A DNA stretch of 64,000 bases from NCBI GenBank assembly GCA_964439935.1, contig CAYTPW010000010.1, forward strand, positions 62,001 to 126,000. The letters run 5' to 3'. Origin of the DNA: JABMQW01 sp964439935 (lineage in GTDB: Bacteria; Fidelibacterota; Marinisomatia; Marinisomatales; TCS56). Shown one piece after another: positions 31,537-38,909 of the stretch. The notes beneath the pieces are model-generated. The model was not told the DNA's origin. It saw only the letters and a program-made list of their open reading frames with translations, and ran no database searches. Position 1 is the stretch's first letter, and the number at the start of each line of letters is the position of its first letter. Position numbers and translations under genes: made by a program.

Positions 31537-33750
31537 TTAATTGAATTCTGCAGTCAGTTCCAGATAAACCCGCCGACCGATGAAAGGTCCATACCGTTCA
31601 TCAATGTAATTCAACAGGTTCTGGCAACCGCCAGTGATTTTAAGATTGTTGGTTATTGAATATTTTACGCCCAGATCAAATAAACCGAATGTTGCTCTTT
31701 TTTTGGTGGCTCGCACGAAATCATCTTCATCTGTATCAAAATCTTCAGGGATATAAGGACCGACAAGCTTGGCCTTCAAACTGCTGGACAATTTCCCGTT
31801 TTTAGTTTGAAAACTGATTCGGAAGTTTGCGGTATGAGGTTGTGTATTAGCAATCAGGGAGTCGGTCCTGGCATCACGGTTATCAACAAAATTATAGCCC
31901 CAACTAGCCAACCATTTATCGGAGATTTTCCAGCGGTTCTGAAATTCAATACCCATATAATTGACTTCGGCAATATTACGATAACTGAAGGCTACAGCAT
32001 TGAATGGATTATCATCACCATCATATACATAATCGTCGATCATATCATTGAATTTTGTGGAATAAACCATCAGGCTGACGTGGTAGGCACCCGGGTGATA
32101 ATATTCAACTCCGATGTTACCGCCTATCGAGCGTTCCGGTTGCAGGTCCGGATTTCCGATGATTCCATAGCCGATGCCCTCATGGAACCAGGCAATATAA
32201 CGCTCCATGAAGGAAGGTTGCCGGTAGCCGCGACCATAGGCCGTCCGTAATTTCCAGCGATCAGTTATTGCTACCATGGCAGCTAATCGGGGGCTGATAA
32301 CCGGTGAAATTTCATTATTGTCATCCCGGCGCGTACCCAGGACTACTGTTAACCGATCAAGTGGCTTAAATTCAATTTGCCCGTATATACTGGTGGAAGA
32401 TAATGATTGGCGATCCTTGTTGAGACGCTTTCCTTCATACCCGGTAATACCCTGTTCAAAGCCCAGATTGAAAGTAGTTGAACCACTCGCATATATACTT
32501 ATCAATTCCAATTCCAGATCATCAGCCTTGGTAGTATCCCGACCGACCACAGTTCCCCAGGGTCGATCTTGATTGTATAGGCGGTGATAGTCAGACCAGC
32601 GACTGACTGCCTGAATTTCTAATTCTTGGAATGGCCGATAACTGACATCGCCTATTAAATTGTTACGTTTAACAATTGTTACTGCGTCCATTGCCTCGGA
32701 ATGGCTTTCCTCTTTGCTTTGGTATGTATCAAACTTAGTGTGCAGCTTAGTTTTCGAGGATGGTTTATATGTCAAATCATTTCCAAGACTAATTTTAGAT
32801 ATCTGATCGACGCTAATATGAGGAGCAACATCATTTGGTCGGGTGAAAGTAAAATCTAGATTGAAGCGATCACTGAAATTCTGTGAACCGTAGCCCATAT
32901 TTGTCTGTATATTGAACTTCGGGCCATCTGTAATCCCTTGAAATTCTTTCTCGGTTGAATCAACCCAAACTGAATCGACAAGCGCTCTTCCTTTTAAAAC
33001 ATCGTAATGAGCATAATCTCCTGAATATCTCGTTCGGATAGAAAATTCAATTCCAGTGATCTGCTTACTGGTAATTACGTTGATGACACCGCCCATTGCC
33101 TCACTGCCGTAAAGCGAGGAATTTGGTCCTTTAATTATTTCAATTTTATCGATTATCGAAGTTGGAACCTGTTCCAGGGAAACACGATTATTGAATTTAC
33201 CAGTGATTGGTTGTCCATCAACAAGGATCAGAATATAGCGGGAGTCGATACCCATTAGATTAACTACTTGTCCACCCTCAACTGAAGATGTAACGGCCAC
33301 GCCAGCCCGTTGGTTCAGCAGTTCACCCAGATCGAGTGTTCCACTGTCGTCGATATCTTTCCTGGAAATAATCTCAGTGGTTACCGGGACATTTTGATGA
33401 ATTTTCTCGGTTCTAGTCCCGGTAACCACCACCTCACTCAGCTGAAAAAACGTCTCCGATAATTTGATGATCAATAGATCGCTGCAATCAGCTTCAATTG
33501 GTAATCGCTTATCTTCGTACGCGATATGCGAAATAAAAAATGTTAGCTTTTTATTCGGTAAATCTGGAATTGTAAAATAGCCATTGAAGTCAGTCGCCGT
33601 TCCTGTATTGAGCCTGTCCACTATAATATTGGCATTGATGACCGGTTCTCCGGTCGCGGCATCAATTACCCGCCCGGTGATAATACCGGCCGAGAGATAG
33701 GCAACTAATGTTAGAAAGAGCAGTGCGAATCGCGAAAGAGCGTGTTGCAT
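31537..33750 (-). CDS. TonB-dependent outer-membrane receptor (HmuR-like)
   Basis: The 737-residue protein has a signal peptide, a carboxypeptidase-D regulatory-like domain (GRVIDAATGEPVINANIIVD ... FFISHIAYED, about residues 26-95) and a plug domain (about 115-230, with LLNQRAGVAV and GSEAMGGVINVIT). A 22-strand-type barrel ends in aromatic ELTAEFN. A region RGYRQPSFMERYIAWFHEG followed by GNPDLQPERS resembles the FRAP/NPNL boxes of haem receptors such as HmuR, including a His between them. With the HmuY-like lipoprotein 11 bp downstream and a TetR gene 27 bp upstream, it forms a putative haem or iron uptake operon. A different small ligand is possible. Confidence 0.85.
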   Translation of the reverse strand: MQHALSRFALLFLTLVAYLSAGIITGRVIDAATGEPVINANIIVDRLNTGTATDFNGYFTIPDLPNKKLTFFISHIAYEDKRLPIEADCSDLLIIKLSETFFQLSEVVVTGTRTEKIHQNVPVTTEIISRKDIDDSGTLDLGELLNQRAGVAVTSSVEGGQVVNLMGIDSRYILILVDGQPITGKFNNRVSLEQVPTSIIDKIEIIKGPNSSLYGSEAMGGVINVITSKQITGIEFSIRTRYSGDYAHYDVLKGRALVDSVWVDSTEKEFQGITDGPKFNIQTNMGYGSQNFSDRFNLDFTFTRPNDVAPHISVDQISKISLGNDLTYKPSSKTKLHTKFDTYQSKEESHSEAMDAVTIVKRNNLIGDVSYRPFQELEIQAVSRWSDYHRLYNQDRPWGTVVGRDTTKADDLELELISIYASGSTTFNLGFEQGITGYEGKRLNKDRQSLSSTSIYGQIEFKPLDRLTVVLGTRRDDNNEISPVISPRLAAMVAITDRWKLRTAYGRGYRQPSFMERYIAWFHEGIGYGIIGNPDLQPERSIGGNIGVEYYHPGAYHVSLMVYSTKFNDMIDDYVYDGDDNPFNAVAFSYRNIAEVNYMGIEFQNRWKISDKWLASWGYNFVDNRDARTDSLIANTQPHTANFRISFQTKNGKLSSSLKAKLVGPYIPEDFDTDEDDFVRATKKRATFGLFDLGVKYSITNNLKITGGCQNLLNYIDERYGPFIGRRVYLELTAEFN

Positions 33751-33777
33751 TTTATCCTGTCTGTGTTTGTGCCGTAT

Positions 33778-34383
33778 TCAGTCAGATTTTGGATCAGAAA
33801 GATTCACTAATAATCTGGTAACAACGTCTTCAATTTCCACTTCGGTCACTTCACCACGATCCGTACGAGTAAATACCATTTGATGGAAAATACCGCCAAT
33901 CGCCTGGAGCATTAACTCCGGTTTTAAATCGGTGAATTGTCCGGCCGCAATTCCATCTTTCAGTATTGAAAGCAGGGTCGCGTATAGGCGTTCCTGGTAA
34001 GCTTTCCAGGCCGGTTTTTCAGAATCCTTGGTGAGCATACGTGCGGCGTTGAACAGAAATTCGAAGCGGGCTCGTTCGGCATCCACGATCTCTGCCAGCT
34101 TCTTCAGAATTTTTAAAAAAGTTTCTTTGGGGGGATAATCGGCGTGAATGATGTCCTCGATACTGAGCCACAACTGTTCCCAACCTTCGACCATAATAGC
34201 AGTAAACACTTCATCTTTGGAAGGAAAATAATAGTAGAGAGTACTTTTCCCGAAGCCTGCTTGGTGGGCGATTTCATCCATAGTGGCATTTTCAACGCCA
34301 TTCTCCCGGAATACTTCCAGAGCACCCTGGAGAATCCGCTGTTTGCGAGCTTGCCGCTCTTCCAATTTTCGATCAGTTAGCAT
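33778..34383 (-). CDS. TetR/AcrR-family transcriptional regulator
   Basis: The 201-residue protein has an N-terminal TetR helix-turn-helix (QRILQGALEVFRENGVENAT ... AGFGKSTLYYYFPSKDEVFTA, residues about 16-64) and a variable ligand-binding C-terminal half. It is the first gene of a minus-strand series with the TonB receptor 27 bp downstream and the HmuY-like gene after it. A perfect 22-bp palindrome lies 20 bp before its start codon, suggesting autoregulation and control of the whole operon. The effector is unknown; haem or an iron-related compound is a guess from the target genes. Confidence 0.93.
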   Translation of the reverse strand: MLTDRKLEERQARKQRILQGALEVFRENGVENATMDEIAHQAGFGKSTLYYYFPSKDEVFTAIMVEGWEQLWLSIEDIIHADYPPKETFLKILKKLAEIVDAERARFEFLFNAARMLTKDSEKPAWKAYQERLYATLLSILKDGIAAGQFTDLKPELMLQAIGGIFHQMVFTRTDRGEVTEVEIEDVVTRLLVNLSDPKSD

Positions 34384-34402
34384 TGCAGACTTTGAATTCT
34401 GG

Positions 34403-34424
34403 ATTTCGACTCATGAGTCGAAAT
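34403..34424. promoter_or_regulatory. Perfect 22-bp palindrome, likely TetR operator
   Basis: Each half-site reads ATTTCGACTCA followed by its exact reverse complement with no spacer. Its position, 20 bp upstream of the tetR start (minus strand), is where TetR repressors usually bind. The probability of a perfect 22-bp palindrome at a given place by chance is about 4^-11. A role as operator is inferred. Confidence 0.75.
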
Positions 34425-34567
34425 TACGACCCGATGATTAATTGGGCAATTATTTATATGAAAAATTTAATGAAGTTGATGCTGGTTGTTATTTGCATCA
34501 CCGGGACCAGGTTGCGGATGGAATCAATACGTGCTTACTCGGTGGTGAGCCGGGTATGGGCAGGAAT

Positions 34568-34870
34568 CTATCTGTCCAATTTGGTCTTCACACTATCCAG
34601 TTTGTCTTGCATCGTTTGGTTGCGGTCGGTGCGTGTGCCAAATCTCAATGTCGATGTAATCCTTGGGGCTCCCATTTCATGAACCAGTTGATGGCATTTT
34701 TTTATAGCTGCAAAAACCTTATCCCATTCGCCCTCAATATCGGTACCATAGGAATACAGCTTGATTTCCAATCCGGCTTCGGCCAAGATATTTTCGCATT
34801 CAACCACATATTTGGAAACCGATACTCCCACACCAAGCGGAACAATACAGAAGTCGGCAATTACTTTCAT
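34568..34870 (-). CDS. MTH1187/YkoF-like thiamine-binding (DUF77) protein
   Basis: This 100-residue protein has the DUF77/thiamine-binding domain pattern: VIADFCIVPLGVGVSVSKYV at the N-terminus, LYSYGTDIEGEWDKVFAAIK in the middle (residues about 38-57), and a C-terminal helix with RFGTRTDRNQTMQDKLDSV. Archaeal MTH1187 and yeast Ecm15 are relatives; YkoF-type domains bind thiamine or its pyrimidine. It stands alone between tetR and the repeat island. The region 34425-34567 between it and tetR contains no gene on either strand. Confidence 0.88.
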   Translation of the reverse strand: MKVIADFCIVPLGVGVSVSKYVVECENILAEAGLEIKLYSYGTDIEGEWDKVFAAIKKCHQLVHEMGAPRITSTLRFGTRTDRNQTMQDKLDSVKTKLDR

Positions 34871-34976
34871 TTTAAGTCCTCAATAGTGAAATGAATTTAC
34901 TGAAAAGCTATGAGTATGGGGCTGCGAGTAATGAGTGGAAAACCGAAGTTAAGCATGGCTTAATAATTCATTGGTC

Positions 34977-35071
34977 GTCATTCTGAATCCCAACTGGTTG
35001 GGGGGAAGAATCTCTGACTATCGTATTGTGCACAACTTAAGCCTGAGATACTTCGCGCTGCTCAGTATGAC
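34977..35071. repeat. 95-bp interspersed repeat, copy 1 (imperfect palindrome)
   Basis: This copy matches 35505-35599 at 91 of 95 positions in the same orientation. The ends GTCATTCTGA and TCAGTATGAC are near-perfect inverted repeats (9 of 10), and the inner GAAGAATCTC / GAGATACTTC pair is also inverted, so the element can fold into a long hairpin. It resembles the widespread GTCATTCTGA...CAGTATGAC type of bacterial intergenic repeats. The stretch 34871-35133 otherwise has no gene. Confidence 0.85.
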
Positions 35072-35133
35072 ATATAGGTTGGATAAGTAGTAAATACATT
35101 TGAACAACAATGTAAATTCAGTCAGTCAAATTT

Positions 35134-35423
35134 ATGTCTAATACCTATTATGTGTACATTATGGCAAGTCGAACAAAGGTTCTATACACCGGTGTAACTA
35201 ATAATCTAGAACGTCGAGTCTGGGAACATAGAAAAAACTTATCAAGGGCTTCACGTGCAAATACAATGTCAGCAGACTGGTTTATTATGTGGAAACCGAT
35301 GATTTCGCGGCTGCAATAGCCTATGAAAAGAAAATCAAAGGCTGGCTGCGGACTAAAAAGACACAACTTATTGAAGAAAATAATCCAGAATGGGTAGACC
35401 TGGCAGAGGAGTGGTTTGAGTAA
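35134..35423 (+). pseudogene. GIY-YIG endonuclease (UPF0213 family), frameshifted in an A6 run
   Basis: The first frame (35134 onward) encodes a GIY-YIG start (YYVYIMASRTKVLYTGVTNNLERRVWEH, residues 5-32) and then runs into unrelated sequence. From 35238 the adjacent frame continues the family pattern without stop to the TAA at 35421: LIKGFTCKYN, LVYYVETDDFAAAIAYEK, KIKGWLRTKK and NPEWVDLAEEW. Restoring one A in the run at 35232-35237 would join them into a normal protein of about 96 residues. It may be a recent pseudogene, a sequencing error or slippage-dependent expression. It is flanked by the two 95-bp repeats. Confidence 0.88.
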
Positions 35424-35504
35424 GAATTTTCCATCATTTTGCCAGAGGAACTCCGCACTGTTTTGTATGGCTATAACATTATCAAGTTTCCTAAATCCCT
35501 GGTT

Positions 35505-35599
35505 GTCATTCTGAATCCCAACTAGTTGAGGTGAAGAATCTCTGACTATCGTATTGTGCCCAACTTAAGCCTGAGATACTTCGCGCTGCTCAGTATGAC
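35505..35599. repeat. 95-bp interspersed repeat, copy 2
   Basis: This is the second copy, 528 bp after the first, with four mismatches, downstream of the frameshifted GIY-YIG gene. The following 145 bp up to fxsA (35600-35744) holds no gene that I trust. It contains a segment with wording like CTCTGCGTCCTTTGAG that looks like another intergenic repeat rather than coding sequence. Confidence 0.85.
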
Positions 35600-35744
35600 A
35601 AAGAGAAAGTTCTGGTAGCAAAAACATTGGCTGTCCTACTGATCCTCTGCGTCCTTTGAGTCATGTAGGTGATCTCTAATTGCCAATATTAAAACTTCAT
35701 TCATAGCCAGAAACCTTTTGTAATTTGCAGCATTGGAGTGACCT

Positions 35745-36137
35745 ATGTTCAGCAAGCTTTTAGCATTATTTATCGGCGTACCTTTATTGGAAGTTCTGAT
35801 CCTGATCAAACTGGGGGAGGTAATGGGTTTCTGGAATACCATCTTTTTAGTAATCGGTACCGGAATCATTGGTGCCTATCTCGCAAAAATCCATGGGCTG
35901 ACAATCTGGTATCAAATTCAACAGGATTTACAGATGGGAAAGATACCGGCGGACAAATTGATGGACGGATTGCTGGTTCTGGTGGGGGGGATCGTTCTGC
36001 TGACTCCGGGATTGCTGACCGACATTCTTGGTTTAGCCCTGTTATTTCCCCTGACCCGGTCGATTTTCAAACATTGGTTAAGGGAGCGGCTGTCTGTCAT
36101 GGCTCAGAATCAGGAAACCGCTTTTTTTATTAGATGA
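35745..36137 (+). CDS. fxsA: FxsA family membrane protein
   Basis: This 130-residue protein has three to four hydrophobic segments and the FxsA signature GVPLLEVLILIKLGEVMGFW at the N-terminus (residues 11-30). A central GIIGAYLAKIHGL and LVLVGGIVLLTPGLLTDILGLALLFP (about 77-102) follow. E. coli FxsA affects phage F exclusion; its cellular role is unclear. A GGAG ribosome-binding site precedes the ATG. The stop overlaps the next gene as ATGA, so it may be transcribed with the atp operon. Confidence 0.92.
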   Translation: MFSKLLALFIGVPLLEVLILIKLGEVMGFWNTIFLVIGTGIIGAYLAKIHGLTIWYQIQQDLQMGKIPADKLMDGLLVLVGGIVLLTPGLLTDILGLALLFPLTRSIFKHWLRERLSVMAQNQETAFFIR

Positions 36138-36496
36138 AATTTAGTATTTATTTAAGCTTGTTTTGTTTGGGTTCCTGGGGATTATTATCAGGCCTACTTC
36201 AGCTACCGGTGACCAGTGAAATTTTCTGGGGGATGTTAGGTCCCTGGCTGGTTGGTGTCATTACAATTTTACTGGTGCAGCGTACATTTCTTCAAAAACC
36301 TCAGGATCTAACAAAATTGATGATGAAATCTTTTTTTGGCAAAATGATTTTCTATGCCATCTATATCACTATTCTACTACTCTTTGGATCCCTGCAGCAG
36401 ATATATTTTGTAATCAGTTTTACACTCTATTTCATTGTCCTGCATATTATTGAAGCGTTATACTTGCGGACTATTTTTGAGCCCGAAAAGTTATAA
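36134..36496 (+). CDS. AtpI-like four-helix membrane protein at the head of the atp operon
   Basis: The 120-residue protein has four transmembrane segments (residues about 5-22, 30-48, 64-84 and 88-110), with little sequence conservation visible. The topology and position, directly before atpB, fit the ATP synthase protein I (AtpI) group that assists c-ring assembly. It overlaps fxsA by 4 bp and is 21 bp before atpB. The assignment rests on context more than on motifs. Confidence 0.65.
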   Translation: MKFSIYLSLFCLGSWGLLSGLLQLPVTSEIFWGMLGPWLVGVITILLVQRTFLQKPQDLTKLMMKSFFGKMIFYAIYITILLLFGSLQQIYFVISFTLYFIVLHIIEALYLRTIFEPEKL

Positions 36497-36517
36497 ATAA
36501 AAAGTAATTATCAATTA

Positions 36518-37435
36518 ATGAGTGCAACTGAACGCAGTGGTGGAACCAGTGAATTTGATGCTGGCGAAACCATCATCCATCATGTTTCCAACAGCTCAAT
36601 CGATCATCCGATCTTTGAACTGCCCACAGTGTTCGGGATCAACCTGTCAGTTACTAAACATGTACTGATGATCTGGCTGGTAGCGACGCTGGTTTTTACG
36701 GTAGTTACCTGGGCAGTACGGAAATATATTCGGCAGGAGAAACCTGTACCAACCGGGTTTATGAATGCATTGGAAGCGGTCGTTCAATTTATCCGTGATA
36801 CGATCATCCGGCCGAATGTTGGAGAGAAATACCTGGCTTCCTGGGCGCCACTAATCCTTACCTTCTTCTGTTTCATTCTCACAGCCAATGCTATCGGATT
36901 GATACCAATTTTTGATTTGCTCGGTGCAATTGATCGGTTTTTACTGCATACGGAATCCAACTCTGTTATCAATCGTATGCTCCACGGTGGTGTAACAGCG
37001 ACCGGGAATTATAATGTCACCGCCGCCCTGGCGATCATCACCTTTTTCAGCATCATGATTGCCGGTAGTCGCGCTCACGGATTCATCACTCATTGGAAAA
37101 ATCTGGTCCCGCCGGGGTTAGCCTGGCCGGTATATATTATTCTGATACCGATCGAGATTATCGGAATGTTGGTCAAACCGTTTGCACTTACCATGCGGTT
37201 AGCGGCTAATATGACCGGTGGGCATATTGCGATCCTGGCTATTTTATCATTCGTATTCATATTTACAGCTCTATTTAAATCTGCCTTGGCGGGAATCGGA
37301 GCCGGAATCCTGGTATCGGTACCCCTGGCTGTCGGTATTTCGGGATTGGAAATTATCGTTGTTCTCGTTCAAGCATATGTTTTTACCATGTTGACATCAG
37401 TATTCATCGGCATGGCAATCCATCCACATCATTAA
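36518..37435 (+). CDS. atpB: ATP synthase F0 subunit a
   Basis: The 305-residue membrane protein has the subunit-a hallmark LTMRLAANMTGGHIAIL (about residues 224-240), containing the essential Arg that faces the c-ring. A C-terminal helix (LEIIVVLVQAYVFTMLTSVFIGMA) contains the conserved Gln. The N-terminal soluble part of about 40 residues is longer than in E. coli, as in other FCB bacteria. It is followed 15 bp later by atpE. Confidence 0.96.
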   Translation: MSATERSGGTSEFDAGETIIHHVSNSSIDHPIFELPTVFGINLSVTKHVLMIWLVATLVFTVVTWAVRKYIRQEKPVPTGFMNALEAVVQFIRDTIIRPNVGEKYLASWAPLILTFFCFILTANAIGLIPIFDLLGAIDRFLLHTESNSVINRMLHGGVTATGNYNVTAALAIITFFSIMIAGSRAHGFITHWKNLVPPGLAWPVYIILIPIEIIGMLVKPFALTMRLAANMTGGHIAILAILSFVFIFTALFKSALAGIGAGILVSVPLAVGISGLEIIVVLVQAYVFTMLTSVFIGMAIHPHH

Positions 37436-37450
37436 TCGGAGGTTATAAAA

Positions 37451-37762
37451 ATGACACGTACTAGAAAATATGCAATCGTGACCTGGTTAGCACTGTTTGG
37501 GATGCCGGTGATTGCCCCGGTTCTGGCTGCGGAAGGTGGCCTGAATCTGCATTATTTTGGCGCCGCTATTGGCTTGGGTATCATCGTTGTTGGTGCCGCC
37601 CTTGGTATCGGTAAATTTGCTGCCGCTGCTGCCGAAAGCATTGCTCGTCAGCCCGAAGCCGCCGCCCAGATCACCGGTGCGGTCAACTTGCCGCTGTTCC
37701 TGTTAGAAGGAGTTGCGATTCTGGCGGAAGTCTTCGTGCTCCTAATAGTATTGATGAAATAA
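37451..37762 (+). CDS. atpE: ATP synthase F0 subunit c
   Basis: The 103-residue proteolipid has a signal-like N-terminal extension (WLALFGMPVIAPVLAAEGG, absent from the usual 75-80 residue subunit) before the two-helix hairpin. The loop ESIARQPEA is intact and the ion-binding Glu is in FLLEGVAILAE. The residues that define Na+-type c-rings (Gln in helix 1, Ser/Thr after the Glu) are not present at the expected places, so proton coupling is more likely. The 96-bp gap before atpF contains an inverted repeat (37773-37783 with 37816-37830). Confidence 0.96.
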   Translation: MTRTRKYAIVTWLALFGMPVIAPVLAAEGGLNLHYFGAAIGLGIIVVGAALGIGKFAAAAAESIARQPEAAAQITGAVNLPLFLLEGVAILAEVFVLLIVLMK

Positions 37763-37858
37763 AACGGCCGGTAGTCAATTTCAATCATGGATGTAACCGG
37801 TATTCCAACCATCGGTGAAATCCATTGACTAAATGTCCGGTCCATTAAAGACAAAATT

Positions 37859-38365
37859 ATGAATAATCCTCTTGTTCAACCTGATCCGGGTTTGTTCATC
37901 TGGACGATTGTCACTTTTCTGATCCTGTTGTGGTTATTGACCAAGTTTGCCTGGAAGCCGCTGTTGGGGATGCTCCGGAAACGGGAAGAAACCATCCGCC
38001 AGTCATTGGAAGATGCTGAAAAAGCCCGATCTGAACTGGAACAGCTCCAACAAAAGTCGGAAACATTGATCGCCGAAGCCCGTGCCGAAGCCCGTAATAT
38101 TGTTGCCGAAGGCAAGGCTGCGGGGGAGCAGCTAAAAAATGAAACCCTGGAAAATGCCCGACAGCAGTCGGATATTCTGATCAAAAATGCCGAAAAACAG
38201 ATCCAGGCCGAAACGGAAAAAGCCATTACCGAAATAAAACGGGAAGTGGTCGATTTATCACTGGAAGTGGCAAGTAAATTGATCCGGAAAAACTTATCCA
38301 AAGCTGATAATCAGGCCTTAATTGATGAGACTGTAAGCAATGTCCAAAAACGCAATGAAGCCTGA
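37859..38365 (+). CDS. atpF: ATP synthase F0 subunit b
   Basis: The 168-residue protein has one N-terminal transmembrane helix (LFIWTIVTFLILLWLLTKFAW) and a long charged alpha-helical stalk, KARSELEQLQQKSETLIAEA and so on, typical of the dimeric b subunit. It forms the peripheral stalk linking subunit a to delta and alpha. It overlaps atpH by 26 bp. Confidence 0.96.
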   Translation: MNNPLVQPDPGLFIWTIVTFLILLWLLTKFAWKPLLGMLRKREETIRQSLEDAEKARSELEQLQQKSETLIAEARAEARNIVAEGKAAGEQLKNETLENARQQSDILIKNAEKQIQAETEKAITEIKREVVDLSLEVASKLIRKNLSKADNQALIDETVSNVQKRNEA

Positions 38366-38894
38366 TAAAAAAGCCCGACAGTATGCCCAGGCCCTGTTCA
38401 ACCTGGCCCGGCAGACAGATAGTATAATAGCGGTGCGTGAATCGTTGTCAATCGTGGCCCATCTGTTGAAAAAAGATGCAATTTTCAGGGTTTTCTTTTA
38501 TTCTGCTAAAATGCAACCCGTCGATAAGGCAGCTATCCTGAACCATGTACTCCGGGATAACAGTCAACCGATTGTTGCTGAATTTTTCAGACTGCTAGCA
38601 GAGCGGAAGGAATGGAAACTGTTTATTCCCACATTACGGGCCTATCAGCAGATTCAACGTTCTGCCGAAGATGTAATTGCTATTACAGCCTACGCCGCAA
38701 ATGAACTAGAAGCAAGTTCGATCAGGGAAATTGAAGAATCTCTGGTTGAAAGATTGAGGAAACCGGTGGACTTATCAACAATAGTTGAACCCAAACTGTT
38801 AGGTGGGTTGAAATTGCGGATCGGTAATCTTTTCGTAGATGGTTCCCTGGAAACCCGCTTGAAACAATTGCGGCATAATCTACTGCAAACATAA
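38340..38894 (+). CDS. atpH: ATP synthase F1 subunit delta
   Basis: The 184-residue protein has the helical N-domain (ARQYAQALFNLARQTDSI) and the conserved C-terminal segment IVEPKLLGGLKLRIGNLFVDGSLETRLKQL, which is the family signature. Delta joins the top of F1 to the b subunits. The start lies within the end of atpF (26-bp overlap), indicating translational coupling; atpA follows after 15 bp. Confidence 0.96.
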   Translation: MSKNAMKPDKKARQYAQALFNLARQTDSIIAVRESLSIVAHLLKKDAIFRVFFYSAKMQPVDKAAILNHVLRDNSQPIVAEFFRLLAERKEWKLFIPTLRAYQQIQRSAEDVIAITAYAANELEASSIREIEESLVERLRKPVDLSTIVEPKLLGGLKLRIGNLFVDGSLETRLKQLRHNLLQT

Positions 38895-38909
38895 ATGATA
38901 TAGAATAAT

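Noticed and set aside
34383..34894. Plus-strand ORFs across the tetR upstream region and the DUF77 gene
   Set aside because: They are antisense to a recognisable DUF77 protein and show no conserved motif or ribosome-binding site.
35636..35869. Minus-strand ORF of 77 codons overlapping the fxsA start
   Set aside because: It runs antisense across the conserved fxsA start, and its C-terminal half comes from what looks like a non-coding intergenic repeat.
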